64,000 bases of DNA from Prochlorococcus sp. AG-409-O23 (GTDB lineage Bacteria > Cyanobacteriota > Cyanobacteriia > PCC-6307 > Cyanobiaceae), in assembly GCA_003215355.1 (NCBI GenBank), contig QCKL01000005.1:1-64000 (forward strand). The letters run 5' to 3'. This document shows positions 15,748-26,443 of this stretch, piece after piece. Within the stretch, counting starts at the first letter, position 1, and every line of letters starts with the position of its first letter. The translations under genes were made by a program, and so were the position numbers. Below the pieces are notes generated by a model that was given only the letters and a program-made list of their open reading frames with translations, had not been told where the DNA came from and did not search any database.

Positions 15748-17241
15748 GTGGATCCTGTCACCTCAGCCCTTAACAAGCATTTTGGGTGGAGATTCTTAAA
15801 GGTCGGTCAGAGGCCTGTTTTGGATGCGATTCTTGCTGGTCAAGATGTTTTAGCTGTTCTTCCTACGGGAGGTGGTAAATCACTTTGCTATCAGCTTCCT
15901 GCTTTAGTTCGTAAAGGATTGGTGGTGGTTATTTCTCCTTTAGTTGCACTGATGGAGGATCAGGTAATGAAATTAAAAAGTAGGGGTATATCTGCTGTGT
16001 GTTTGCATGCGAGTCTCGATCTTCAGCGCCGAAGAGAAGCAATTTCCTCATTAGCGGATAAAAGTTTGCGACTTCTCTACTTGGCCCCCGAGAGACTACA
16101 GATCAAAGCAACTCGAGAACTTCTTGTAGGAAAAGCTCAAGAGGGTGAGATTGTTGCAATTGCGGTGGATGAGGCTCATTGCATAAGTGCTTGGGGACAT
16201 GATTTTCGTCCTGTTTATAGAAGACTTGGAGAACTGCGTAAGTTGTGCCCAGATGTTCCAGTGATAGCCCTTACGGCAACTGCTGCGCCAAAGGTTCGTG
16301 CAGACATCATTCGTTTTCTTAATCTCCGTAGGCCATTTGTCCAAGTTTGTTCGACCAGGAGAGATAACCTCGTCTATTCGATGCGACGACGTCCAGCAGA
16401 ACCATTGTCAGAAGTATTGAAGGCCTTAAAAAAGTCACGAGGCGCATCGTTGATATATGTTCGGACTAGAAAATCAGTCGAGAGATGGGCTGAATTGCTT
16501 CAAGCACAAGGGATTCCAGCAATTCCTTATCATGCTGGACTTAACTCTCAGGCAAGAAAACAAGCACAGGTTGAATTTAGTCATCAATCAAAGCCTGTAT
16601 TAGTTGCAACTGTGGCATTTGGGATGGGCGTAGATCGAGCTGATGTTGGATTAGTAATGCATTTGAATTTGCCTGCTACTCCAGAGGGTTATCTCCAAGA
16701 ATCTGGAAGGGCAGGAAGAGATGGCCTTCCAGCTGATTGTGTGATTCTGTTTTCCTCGGCAGATCGTATAAGACTGACTTGGGCCATTAAGGCTGCTAAT
16801 TCAAAGATCAATTTGGGGTTAGAAGTTCAAGAAGAAGAGTGGAGAAAAGAAATATCACTAGAACAGTTAAAAAGGATGGAAGCAATTGCTGAAGGTGAGG
16901 CCTGTAGAGAACAGGAACTTCTTCTTGCTGTTGGCGAACTTGTCGCACCTTGCGGCAGATGTGATCGCTGTAAAGACTCTTCTCCTCTTAAAGATTGGTC
17001 TAAGTCTGCTCTAAAAATTCTTGAAGAATTAGATAGTGGCGAAGAATTAGATCTTCAAAGCCTCATAGGCACGGTTTCGAATAATAGAACTCATAAAGAA
17101 GGTAAATGGGGTTGGCTCGCACGAAGGTTAGTGCAGGAAGAGTTAATCAAGGAGAGCAGTGAAGACCCTAGTAGATTTGTAATAAGAGAAAATGGAAGAC
17201 GTTTTTTAAGAAGACCTTGGCCATTAACTTACGTAGCTTGA
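15748..17241 (+). CDS. RecQ-family ATP-dependent DNA helicase
   Basis: [42 protein letters not shown], zinc-binding CREQELL...CGRCDRC; no obvious HRDC domain. Confidence 0.93.
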   Translation: MDPVTSALNKHFGWRFLKVGQRPVLDAILAGQDVLAVLPTGGGKSLCYQLPALVRKGLVVVISPLVALMEDQVMKLKSRGISAVCLHASLDLQRRREAISSLADKSLRLLYLAPERLQIKATRELLVGKAQEGEIVAIAVDEAHCISAWGHDFRPVYRRLGELRKLCPDVPVIALTATAAPKVRADIIRFLNLRRPFVQVCSTRRDNLVYSMRRRPAEPLSEVLKALKKSRGASLIYVRTRKSVERWAELLQAQGIPAIPYHAGLNSQARKQAQVEFSHQSKPVLVATVAFGMGVDRADVGLVMHLNLPATPEGYLQESGRAGRDGLPADCVILFSSADRIRLTWAIKAANSKINLGLEVQEEEWRKEISLEQLKRMEAIAEGEACREQELLLAVGELVAPCGRCDRCKDSSPLKDWSKSALKILEELDSGEELDLQSLIGTVSNNRTHKEGKWGWLARRLVQEELIKESSEDPSRFVIRENGRRFLRRPWPLTYVA

Positions 17242-17268
17242 AGTGACTTTTAATTGATTAATAATTTT

Positions 17269-18333
17269 TCAATTGCAAAGATCACTGATGAGGTCTTTTT
17301 CAAACTTATCGATTGGGGATGCCCAGTTTTTCCAAACGCCATTAATTCCTGTGGCATTGAGTTTTTGTGCAGGGCAATTAACAGCAAGATATAAAGCCTT
17401 CCCATCTCTATTGATGGATGGCGCGACATGGCTGCCGGCCATTATTTGCCAATTAGACCAATCCACTTTTAAAGGGCCATAGTTTCGCCAATCAGCATTC
17501 CTTCTCTCGACTTTTCTAATAGAGCTAGGGCTTCTATTCGATTCTCGACTAGAAGAATATGCTTTATTTTGAGACCTTGACCCGTTGCTTGCAGTATTGC
17601 TAATAATTAGTTTAGTGCCTTTACTTATTCTATTAGGGTTAGTTATTCTGTTTGTTTCTATTAATGTTTCCAATGAGATATTGTAGTCCTTAGCTATTTT
17701 GCTTAAGGTCTCGCCATGGGATACTTCATGATACCTTTTAGTTGATTCTTTATTTGACATAGTAGCTTTCATTGAACTTCTTTTAATTGAATTGCGCTCG
17801 GTTAAGTTTATTATTTGACCAGGGTATAAATAGTCTGCACTGTTTAAATTATTCAGGCGAATTAGATCACTACGATTTATTCCGTAGCGCATTGCAATTG
17901 AACTTAGGGTTTCCCCAGAAGAAACCTTATGAGAGGCTTTAAGTTTGCGATCTGTTGATCTTGAAATAGAGGGTAGTTTTAGTGGCTGACCAATATATAA
18001 GTATTCAGAACTCCTCAGATTGTTTAGATTTACAATTGCTTCCTGTGTAGTCCCATAGAGAAGCGCAATGCTGCTTAAGGTCTCACCGCCTTGGACAATG
18101 TGGGTTCTACTTGAAGAAGAGGAATTAGCCTCGGGAAGTATTAGTTCTTTGCCTACTTGTAATTGATTTGAATCAGTAATCCCATTAAGACGCATAAGTG
18201 TATCTATTGAAACCTCATGTCTTGCAGCTATCCCCGAAAGGGTGTCTCCATATTTCACTATGACCGTTGATGCCAATGCTGATGTTGGCATAAGGGCCAC
18301 AAGAGCTATTGCTGCAACTAAGGTGCGGCGCAT
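17269..18333 (-). CDS. LysM-repeat secreted/cell-wall protein
   Basis: Signal peptide-like N-terminus and four LysM repeats (e.g. VKYGDTLSGIAARHEVSIDTLMRLNGI). Confidence 0.9.
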   Translation of the reverse strand: MRRTLVAAIALVALMPTSALASTVIVKYGDTLSGIAARHEVSIDTLMRLNGITDSNQLQVGKELILPEANSSSSSRTHIVQGGETLSSIALLYGTTQEAIVNLNNLRSSEYLYIGQPLKLPSISRSTDRKLKASHKVSSGETLSSIAMRYGINRSDLIRLNNLNSADYLYPGQIINLTERNSIKRSSMKATMSNKESTKRYHEVSHGETLSKIAKDYNISLETLIETNRITNPNRISKGTKLIISNTASNGSRSQNKAYSSSRESNRSPSSIRKVERRNADWRNYGPLKVDWSNWQIMAGSHVAPSINRDGKALYLAVNCPAQKLNATGINGVWKNWASPIDKFEKDLISDLCN

Positions 18334-18433
18334 GATTCTCTAAAGGCTTTGGAAACCATAAGACTCTTCTGAAAAATAGTGAGTCATGTAAGAAATCCTT
18401 AAAGGCTTCCTTTTATTCCCTGACATTACTTTT

Positions 18434-19813
18434 TTAGCTAAAAAGCTTTTTGAGAAAATCGACCTTAATTTTGTAGGGTGGATATCTAAGCCTTAAGTCT
18501 AGCCAGAAAGGACGCTTCAGAACTGACTTCTTGTGTGAGAAAGTTTCGAATCCTGCCAATCCATGATATGTGCCCATCCCACTTGGACCAACCCCTCCAA
18601 AGGGCAATTCAGGTACCCCTGCTTGCATGATCACGTCGTTAAAACAGACCCCACCAGAGCTAGTCGTTTTGAGTAGCTTTTGCTTCTCTTTTGTCGTTCC
18701 CCCAAACATATATAGGGCTAATGGACGAGGCTGGCTTCTTACTTCTGACAAAGCCGAATCAAAATCTGGAACACTGAGTACAGGGAATATTGGACCAAAG
18801 AGCTCTTCTCTCATTAGTGGGTCGTTATGGGTTTGAATATCTATGAGGGCTGGAGTAATTCGTAGCCTTTTTTCGTCTGTTTTTCCGCCAAATATCAATT
18901 GATCGTTATCTCGAGCATTAGTTAATAATTGATTTAGTCGATTGAAGTGACGCTCATTGATAATCCTCCCTAGGTGTTGTGAGTTGATGGGGTCTGGGCC
19001 ATAGAAATTAGATAAGGCCTTTTCTATTTCACTCAAAAGGGCTGATTTGAGTGCTTTGTGCACGATTAAGTGATTAGGTGCTATGCAGGTTTGGCCAGCG
19101 TTAAGTGACTTTCCCCAAATCAGCCTCCTTGCGGTCACTTCGAGGTCTGCTCCTTGCATGACTAGGGCTGGACTCTTCCCTCCAAGTTCAAGTGTGACTG
19201 GAGTCAAATGCTTTGATGCCGCTTCCATTACCTTTCGACCGATTGTTTCGCTACCGGTAAAGAAGATGTGATCGAAATTTTGATCTAGAAGAATTGAGGC
19301 ATCATTACCGTCCCCTTCGATAACTCTGATTATTCCTTCTGGGAAATATTTTGGAATCAGGTTGGCTATTAAATGGGAGGTGAAAGGAGCATGCTCTGAG
19401 GGCTTAATAACAACCGTGTTACCTGCAGCTAGTGCACTAATGAGAGGCTGCAATGTTAAGGAGAAAGGATAATTCCAAGGGCTAATGATCAAAACACAAC
19501 CAAGTGGCTCAGGAGTCACCATTGCCTCTGCAGGTGATAGTGAGAGAGGTACTTGAATTCTTCTGGGCTTCATCCAACGGCTGAGTTGTTCTTCAGCCAG
19601 CTTCAGCTCTTGATGTACAGCGATTACTTCAAAAAAAGCCTCTACTGGAGGCTTCCCTAAGTCTTTTGCTAGTGATTCGAGTATTTCATTTTGATTATTT
19701 TCAAGTATTTTTCCAATGCGCTTTAGCTGAAGCCGACGCCAGTCACCATGCCTGGTTTCCCCATCCAAGACTGGTTGACGGAGCTTGCTGATTGAAAAGT
19801 TTTCTGGAATCAA
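18434..19813 (-). CDS. Aldehyde dehydrogenase family protein
   Basis: FTGSETIGRKVMEAASKHLTPVTLELGGKSP and NAGQTCIAPNH catalytic Cys motif. Confidence 0.95.
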   Translation of the reverse strand: MIPENFSISKLRQPVLDGETRHGDWRRLQLKRIGKILENNQNEILESLAKDLGKPPVEAFFEVIAVHQELKLAEEQLSRWMKPRRIQVPLSLSPAEAMVTPEPLGCVLIISPWNYPFSLTLQPLISALAAGNTVVIKPSEHAPFTSHLIANLIPKYFPEGIIRVIEGDGNDASILLDQNFDHIFFTGSETIGRKVMEAASKHLTPVTLELGGKSPALVMQGADLEVTARRLIWGKSLNAGQTCIAPNHLIVHKALKSALLSEIEKALSNFYGPDPINSQHLGRIINERHFNRLNQLLTNARDNDQLIFGGKTDEKRLRITPALIDIQTHNDPLMREELFGPIFPVLSVPDFDSALSEVRSQPRPLALYMFGGTTKEKQKLLKTTSSGGVCFNDVIMQAGVPELPFGGVGPSGMGTYHGLAGFETFSHKKSVLKRPFWLDLRLRYPPYKIKVDFLKKLFS

Positions 19814-19845
19814 AGGGATGACGACGTTGCAATGTTTGTCTAGCA

Positions 19846-21561
19846 GTGGAGCAGGGGTTTAGTTGCTCTAGGTGGATGGTTAAAAGCGATTCTTGGTGGA
19901 AAGGGGCCGTTATTTATCAGTTGATCCCTCGTAGCTTTGCAGATGGGAATGGAGATGGGATAGGCGATCTTCAGGGCCTTACAAGCAGAATGAGCTATCT
20001 AAGGTGGTTAGGTGTAGAGGCTATTTGGCTTACACCTATTTATCCCTCCCCTTTACAAGACGGAGGGTATGACATAACTGATTTTGAAAATATTCACCCT
20101 GAATTAGGAGATCTAGCTGCATTCCATAGATTGCTGACGGTCGCACATGGAAAAGGCATAAAGGTGATTGTGGACCTGGTCCTCAATCACACTAGTGATC
20201 TTCATCCTTGGTTCCAAAGAGCACGTTGGGCTCCCAAGGGAAGCCCTGAGAGAGATGTTTATGTATGGAGTGATGATCCGAATCGATATGCAGATGCACC
20301 GGTTTTGTTCCGAAATTTTGAGTCTTCTAATTGGGAGTGGGATGAAGTCGCTGAGCAGTACTACTTGCATAGGTTTTTACGCCATCAACCTGATCTGAAT
20401 TATGAAAATCCTTGGGTACAAGAACAAATGCTTGGAGTCGTGGATTTCTGGCTTGAGAGAGGGGTAGATGGTTTTCGACTTGATGCTGTGCCATTCCTTT
20501 TTGAGGCCGAGGGAAGCCGATGTGAAGGCTTGCCGGAAACTCACGCATTCCTGAGAAAAGTTCGCGAACGAGTTGAGGCAAATCCCAGGGATGTTTTGCT
20601 TTTAGCAGAGGCTATTCAACCTGTAGAAGAGGCTGCTCCATATTTGGCAGATAACGAATTACATGGGGCCTTTAATTTTGCACTGACCGCACATCTATTT
20701 GCGGCGATCGCCAGTGGCAGTAGTAAAGGCCTGCGTAAATGCTTGAAAGATACGCAAAATGTTTCACCTCAAAATTGCTGGGCTTTACCACTGCGAAATC
20801 ATGATGAACTTTGGCTTGGAGATGGTCATTTAGTCCCAGATGCTGTCATCGAAGCTATTCGCACAGGTTTGCATCAAGGCCATGGTCATTGGCTGAACTG
20901 GGGAATTAATCGCCGATTAGCGCCATTGCTTAATGGAGACCCTAGAGCTAATCGAGTCATGCATGCACTCGTGTATAGCTTGCCAGGAATGCCATGCCTT
21001 TATTACGGCGATGAGCTTGGGATGGGTGATTGGCCTGGCTTAAGAGATCGAGATCCAAATCGAACTCCAATGGCTTGGACATCCGCTCGGAATGGAGGCT
21101 TTTCCTCAGCACCAGATCCTTTACTGGTATTGCCGCCAATCACTGCTCCTGGATATGACTATCGGGTAGTCAATGTAGAAGTGCAGAAACAACTCCCTGG
21201 CTCCTTATTGAATTGGCATCGGAGGATGCTTACCTGCCGCCGCTTGCTTTCAGCTCTCAGGATTGGAGATTTTGAGTTGTTGGACTCATCACATCCCAGT
21301 GTAATTGTCTTTTCTCGTTGCAGTGAATCAATGACAGTGCTGGTGGCGGCGAACCTCTCTGCTGCAGGGGCATCTTTGCGTTTGAATTTGAACCGATGGG
21401 CTGGTGCTCGAACTAGAGAGGTTTTGTGGGGGTGCGAGTATCCCGCAGCAGGTGAGGATTGGTTTGTTTATTTGCCTTCTTATGGGTTTAGCTGGTGGTT
21501 GATAGGTGAGGTGGAAGATTCAGTAAATAACCCAATAGATCATTTCGATGATGTTAAGTAA
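19846..21561 (+). CDS. GH13 alpha-amylase family protein (trehalose synthase/alpha-glucosidase-like)
   Basis: VIYQLIPRSFADGNGDGIGDLQGL, DLVLNHTSD, GFRLDAVP, LRNHDE conserved GH13 regions. Start may be the later Met (MVKSDSWWKG). Confidence 0.9.
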   Translation: MEQGFSCSRWMVKSDSWWKGAVIYQLIPRSFADGNGDGIGDLQGLTSRMSYLRWLGVEAIWLTPIYPSPLQDGGYDITDFENIHPELGDLAAFHRLLTVAHGKGIKVIVDLVLNHTSDLHPWFQRARWAPKGSPERDVYVWSDDPNRYADAPVLFRNFESSNWEWDEVAEQYYLHRFLRHQPDLNYENPWVQEQMLGVVDFWLERGVDGFRLDAVPFLFEAEGSRCEGLPETHAFLRKVRERVEANPRDVLLLAEAIQPVEEAAPYLADNELHGAFNFALTAHLFAAIASGSSKGLRKCLKDTQNVSPQNCWALPLRNHDELWLGDGHLVPDAVIEAIRTGLHQGHGHWLNWGINRRLAPLLNGDPRANRVMHALVYSLPGMPCLYYGDELGMGDWPGLRDRDPNRTPMAWTSARNGGFSSAPDPLLVLPPITAPGYDYRVVNVEVQKQLPGSLLNWHRRMLTCRRLLSALRIGDFELLDSSHPSVIVFSRCSESMTVLVAANLSAAGASLRLNLNRWAGARTREVLWGCEYPAAGEDWFVYLPSYGFSWWLIGEVEDSVNNPIDHFDDVK

Positions 21562-21564
21562 TTT

Positions 21565-23130
21565 CTATTGCTCTAGGTTTAGTTCACCTGGAGGCAGTGC
21601 AGCATTGATTAATTCCTCTTGGACAATTGGCAGAAGTCGTTGAGCCTCTTTGAAGTCAATCATTGCTAACCGGCATCTCCTGGCAAGCACGTCTGTTGGG
21701 GTATGAGCATGCTCATTATTGATTGAATGGATAATTTCTGCCTTGCATATAGGAACAACCTCGCTAAGTGGTAATAAATGATCATAAGAATTCTTGCTGA
21801 CTAGATCAAATGCTTCTAGGCCATAGTTGCCTTGAAGATGTATTAATTGTTTCTCAAGAAGTGGAGTATTGGGAAGAAATTTCTTTAGCTCATTCATTTG
21901 TTTGATTAGTAAATATCTTGTTTGCTTGGGATCTTTATCAGTGCCTATTAGTGGCATAGTTTGTGCTTCTGGGAGAGGCTTTTCAAGCAATTTTTCTAGT
22001 GCATGAAGTGTATCAAGGGCAATAGGTCTACACGTAGTCCATTTGCCCCCCATGGCACTAATTAATCCGCAGGGGAGTGTCTCTACTTCGTGTTCTCTGA
22101 CAACACGGCTGCTATTTGAGAATGACTCTTTGGGTTTAATAAGAGGCCTCCCTCCAGCCCAGGAACTTTTGATTAAAGGTTCTTTTAATAGAGGGAACCA
22201 TCTCTGCAAGTGACTGGTTAAATATTCACGCTCTAGAATAGTTGGCTTGTAAGAATCTTCTACTTTGCAAGGAGTGTCAGTTGTTCCAATTAGCGTATGG
22301 CCAAAAAATGGCAGCACAAAAATAACTCTTCCGTCATCAGTTGATGGTAGTAGAAGCCCTATTCCTTGAGGACAAAGGTTGTTTTCTAAAACCAGATGTA
22401 CTCCTCTGCTACTAAGAATTCTTGGCTCAATACTCTTGTCGGCCATTCGTCGAACTTTGTCAGAATTAATGCCTGTTGCATTTACAACTGCGTTTGTTTC
22501 CCAGTATTCATGTTGGCCTTCAGAATCTTGGCTAATTACCCCGTTTATTTTTCCATTACTTCCAATCTTGAATCCAATCACTGGACAATAATTTCTGATA
22601 ATTGCGCCTGCTTTTTCTGCTGTAAGAGCTAGCAAAATATTTAGCCTTGCATCATTAAATTGCCCGTCACTGTATGCAATACCTCCGCTAGAATTGTCTT
22701 TTAATAGAGGTAAAGCTGCTTTCAGTTTTTCGGCAGAAAGAATACGACTGCTTCCTATGCCTTTTTTGCCAGAAAGTGTGTCATATATACCTAATCCCAG
22801 CCTGAAGTAAGCCTTGTCAAGACAATTTTTCGATGGTATCGCCAACTCAAGCCTATTTGCTAAGAAAGGGACCTTCTCTAGCCAGTAAGCACGCTCTAAT
22901 AATGCTTCTTGAACAAGTTTGAGTTGAGCAACATCAAATGTTTTGAAGGCTAATTCGAGGTATCGCACTCCACCATGTAAAAGCTTTGTGCTGCGACAGC
23001 TAGTTCCACCTGAGATATCTCCTGCCTCTAGCAATGCAACCTTTAGGCCTCTTCTGCTGGCCTCGTATGCCACGCTTGCCCCACTCGCCCCTGCACCAAT
23101 TACTACTAAGTCGAATTTTTTATTGGTCAT
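21565..23130 (-). CDS. glpD: FAD-dependent glycerol-3-phosphate dehydrogenase
   Basis: DLVVIGAGASGASVAYEASRRGLKVALLEAGDISGGTSCRSTKLLHGGVRYLE; follows and overlaps glpK by 11 nt. Confidence 0.95.
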   Translation of the reverse strand: MTNKKFDLVVIGAGASGASVAYEASRRGLKVALLEAGDISGGTSCRSTKLLHGGVRYLELAFKTFDVAQLKLVQEALLERAYWLEKVPFLANRLELAIPSKNCLDKAYFRLGLGIYDTLSGKKGIGSSRILSAEKLKAALPLLKDNSSGGIAYSDGQFNDARLNILLALTAEKAGAIIRNYCPVIGFKIGSNGKINGVISQDSEGQHEYWETNAVVNATGINSDKVRRMADKSIEPRILSSRGVHLVLENNLCPQGIGLLLPSTDDGRVIFVLPFFGHTLIGTTDTPCKVEDSYKPTILEREYLTSHLQRWFPLLKEPLIKSSWAGGRPLIKPKESFSNSSRVVREHEVETLPCGLISAMGGKWTTCRPIALDTLHALEKLLEKPLPEAQTMPLIGTDKDPKQTRYLLIKQMNELKKFLPNTPLLEKQLIHLQGNYGLEAFDLVSKNSYDHLLPLSEVVPICKAEIIHSINNEHAHTPTDVLARRCRLAMIDFKEAQRLLPIVQEELINAALPPGELNLEQ

Positions 23131-24628
23131 GCCATTGGAGGCTCCTTTTTACTGCGGCATCCCATCTAGATAGCCAGCTTTGACGGCTTGCAGAATCAAG
23201 ATTTGGAAGAAAAAGTTCTGCCTTCTTTTGTCTTTGTGGAACTAATGCTTTGAGGTCGGTTATTACACCAGACTGGATCCCTGCCAACAATGCAACTCCT
23301 TTAGCGGTGCTCTCTAGATTTGAAGGCCTTCGGACTTTTATTCCTGTGCTATCAGCTTGAGCTTGTAGTAGTGGATTTGATGCAGCTGCACCACCATCAA
23401 CTGCTAATTCCGCTAGAGGTTGATTCAAGGCTTCCTCAGCCAGTTTTATTAGACTTGCGACAGATAGAGCTATGCCCTCAAGAGCTGCTCGAGCAATGTG
23501 TCCTTGTTTGGTGTCACGTGTAAGTCCTATCAAAATTCCTCTTGCGTTAGGGTCCCAATATGGAGTACCCCAGCCAGTGAAGGCTGGCACAAGCATTACT
23601 CCGGCTGAGTCCTTTACTTTCTCTGCCAGCGAATTAATTTGATCTGCTTGATGAATAATTTTTAGTCCATCCCGAAGCCATTGCACAACTGTCCCTGCAT
23701 TAAAAAGACTTCCCTCTAGACAGTATGTAGGGTTTCCTTCTTCGTCAGTCCAAGCAAGTGTGCTTAATAGTCCTGAATTAGACCGGCAGATTTCTTGTTT
23801 GGTGTTTACAACTAAAAATGCTCCAGTCCCATAAGTGCACTTCGCTTCTCCTTTCTCAAGACAAAGTTGCCCAAGGGTTGCTGCTTGCTGATCCCCCAGA
23901 AGTGCATTGATCGCAACATCTGAGAAAGGAAGTCCTTGATCGATCTTCCCAAAATCGCCCCTGCAAGGTACAAGTTCTGGCAAAGCTCGCAGCGGCAACT
24001 CAATTGTGTCGCAAAATTTTTCTACCCATTCCAATTTCTCTAAGTCCATGAGCAGAGTCCTGCTTGCATTGCTCATGTCTGAGCAATGTCGTTTGCCGCC
24101 TGTAAGGTTCCAAAGAAGCCAGCTTTCGACAGTACCGAAACAGAGGTCTTTGTGGACTAATGCATTCGATGCGGCATCTGCATTTTGCAAAAGCCAGTGG
24201 ATTTTGCTCGCACTAAAATATGGATCAAGCATGAGTCCTGTGCGCTGTCGCCACTCGGTTTCGAGCCCTTGAAGTTTCCACTGGGAACAAAGGTTGGCTG
24301 TGCGTCCGTCTTGCCAAACAATTGCAGGCCCACATGGCTTGCCAGTACTTCTCTCCCAAAGAACTGTGGTCTCTCTTTGGTTGGTTATTCCGCAGCTGAT
24401 TACAGAATTGCGTTGTTCTTTGCTGATTTTTTGTTCAAGCTTGAACATTGCTTGAGTTTGACTTTCCCAAATCGCATTTGGATCTTGTTGTACCCAGCCA
24501 TCTGCTGGATACTCGATTGCGAGAGGTGCACTTGCACTGGCAACTAGCTCGCCTAATGGATTAAATAATGCTGCCCTAGAGCTACTTGTCCCTTGATCTA
24601 GGGCTAGCAGAAGTGGCTGTTTAGCCAT
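23120..24628 (-). CDS. glpK: Glycerol kinase
   Basis: LLALDQGTSSSRAALF, GITNQRETTVLWERSTGKP, FTGWGTPYWDPNARG. Confidence 0.97.
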   Translation of the reverse strand: MAKQPLLLALDQGTSSSRAALFNPLGELVASASAPLAIEYPADGWVQQDPNAIWESQTQAMFKLEQKISKEQRNSVISCGITNQRETTVLWERSTGKPCGPAIVWQDGRTANLCSQWKLQGLETEWRQRTGLMLDPYFSASKIHWLLQNADAASNALVHKDLCFGTVESWLLWNLTGGKRHCSDMSNASRTLLMDLEKLEWVEKFCDTIELPLRALPELVPCRGDFGKIDQGLPFSDVAINALLGDQQAATLGQLCLEKGEAKCTYGTGAFLVVNTKQEICRSNSGLLSTLAWTDEEGNPTYCLEGSLFNAGTVVQWLRDGLKIIHQADQINSLAEKVKDSAGVMLVPAFTGWGTPYWDPNARGILIGLTRDTKQGHIARAALEGIALSVASLIKLAEEALNQPLAELAVDGGAAASNPLLQAQADSTGIKVRRPSNLESTAKGVALLAGIQSGVITDLKALVPQRQKKAELFLPNLDSASRQSWLSRWDAAVKRSLQWHDQ

Positions 24629-24680
24629 GGTTTTTCTCTTTCCCTATTGCTAGCGATAGGTTCGTCAAATGCAAAGGTAA

Positions 24681-26123
24681 ATGAATAGGAAGGATTTGTT
24701 TGGGTCTCCCCCAGAATGGGCTTCCAAAGCAATTGTGTATCAGATCTTCCCAGATCGATTTCGGCGAAGTGGTCTTGTCGAACAGCAAAATCAACTTTCC
24801 TTGAAGCCTTGGGGAAGTGACCCTGCACATCAAGGTTTTCAGGGAGGAGACCTATACGGCGTAATCGAGGCTCTTGATCATCTTCAAGATCTTGGGATTA
24901 ATTGTATATATCTCACCCCAATTTTTAGTTCAGCAGCCAATCATCGATATCACACATATGATTATCTAAATGTAGATCCAATTCTTGGTGGAAATTCAGC
25001 ACTAGAAGCTTTGATAGATGAAATACATCGTCGTAAAATGAAGATAATACTCGATGGTGTTTTTAATCATTGTAGTCGAGGTTTCTGGGCTTTTCATCAT
25101 CTTTTGGAGAATGGGAAAAACTCACCTTATAGAGAATGGTTCCATGTGAATAAGTGGCCACTTAAGCCATACAATCGTGGGAAAGATTGTGGCTATCGTT
25201 GTTGGTGGGATAATCCAGCCCTGCCAAAATTCAATCATTCCCACCAGCCTGTACGTGATTACTTAATTAAGGTTGCCTCTTATTGGCTTGAATTTGGGAT
25301 AGATGGTTGGAGGCTTGATGTGCCAGATGAAGTCCCTTTAGATTTCTGGACTCATTTTCGAAGAAGTGTTAAAGAAATTAGTTTGAATACTTGGATAATC
25401 GGAGAGATTTGGGGTGACGCAAGAACTTGGCTAGATGGAGCTCATTTTGATGGAGTAATGAATTATCGAATGGGTTGGAGTAGTTTGTGTTGGGTTGCAG
25501 GAGATAAGCTCAGAAAGAATTACAATAATCCTGATTATCCTCTTGAAAAGATTAATGCAGATCAATATATTAATTTGCTGGAAACAACACTTGGTTGGTA
25601 CAGGCCGGAGTTTAATTGTAGCCAGTTAAACTTACTTGATAGTCATGATGTGCCACGCTCATTGCATACACTTAAAGGAGATATGCTTGCACTTAAATTA
25701 GCTCTTTTCCTTTTATTTATCCAACCTGGGGCGCCATGTATTTATTACGGTACTGAGGCGGGATTATCAGGCGGTATAGAACCAAAGTGTCGAGAAGCAT
25801 TTCCTTGGAATGAAACTTGGCCTGAAGACCTCAGAAGTTTTATTCGATCATTATCATCACTAAGAAAAAAACTGTCTAATTATTTTGAGCGGGGATTGTG
25901 TTGGGAACCACTTGGTGCGGATGCTCTTAGTGGTGTGGGAAATCTAAATATAAAAAAATCTTCGAAATTGAGAAAGGTAATAAAGGTTTTTGTTAATCGA
26001 AGTCGCAGCTCATGGCTCTCTATTGATGACGCTTTGCCTGAGGAGACATTCTTAATAGGGTCACTAGAAAAGAATGGCCGAGGATTATCCCCTCAGTCTG
26101 CCGTTGTATTTCTAGCTTCATAG
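24681..26123 (+). CDS. GH13 alpha-glycosidase (neopullulanase/cyclomaltodextrinase-like)
   Basis: AIVYQIFPDRF, ILDGVFNHCSRGFWAFHH, GWRLDVPDEV, LLDSHDVPRSL GH13 motifs. Confidence 0.9.
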   Translation: MNRKDLFGSPPEWASKAIVYQIFPDRFRRSGLVEQQNQLSLKPWGSDPAHQGFQGGDLYGVIEALDHLQDLGINCIYLTPIFSSAANHRYHTYDYLNVDPILGGNSALEALIDEIHRRKMKIILDGVFNHCSRGFWAFHHLLENGKNSPYREWFHVNKWPLKPYNRGKDCGYRCWWDNPALPKFNHSHQPVRDYLIKVASYWLEFGIDGWRLDVPDEVPLDFWTHFRRSVKEISLNTWIIGEIWGDARTWLDGAHFDGVMNYRMGWSSLCWVAGDKLRKNYNNPDYPLEKINADQYINLLETTLGWYRPEFNCSQLNLLDSHDVPRSLHTLKGDMLALKLALFLLFIQPGAPCIYYGTEAGLSGGIEPKCREAFPWNETWPEDLRSFIRSLSSLRKKLSNYFERGLCWEPLGADALSGVGNLNIKKSSKLRKVIKVFVNRSRSSWLSIDDALPEETFLIGSLEKNGRGLSPQSAVVFLAS

Positions 26124-26324
26124 GGAGGGTCTTATTTCAGCATTATTTACGGAAATTGGATTACTGCATTTCTGTACTTTTACCTGTGACTTGTTAGTTG
26201 ATTTTATTGGTTAATACGGTTATCGAGGAAAGAAGCCGAAAAGTGAGGTCCAAATAGGAGAATCTTGCGCTTGCTGTCTAAAGCAGAAGGAAACAAGTGT
26301 TGGCGCCTTAAAAACTTCTTGTTA

Positions 26325-26443
26325 GGACATAAGGACTTTATGTTCTCATCAAGTCTCCGACTGTCTAAAACGACACAAGCGACATATGTCCCCAAGACAG
26401 TCGTTAGAAGAAAGAGTGATGCCGGTTGGGTCACTCTTTTTTT
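26325..26443 (+). ncRNA. Candidate structured ncRNA (or structured 3' UTR) ending in a strong terminator
   Basis: GGACATAA-GGACT-TTATGTTC hairpin, CGACTGTCT(26358-26366)/AGACAGTCG(26395-26403) 9-bp stem enclosing palindrome GACATATGTC, then a canonical terminator. Confidence 0.55.
26411..26443 (+). terminator. Rho-independent terminator
   Basis: AAAGAGTGA-TGCCGGTTGGG-TCACTCTTT followed by a T-run. Confidence 0.85.

Noticed and set aside
20113-24828. Antisense ORFs within glpD, glpK and GH13 genes
   Set aside because: They overlap strongly supported genes and have no family-like sequence.
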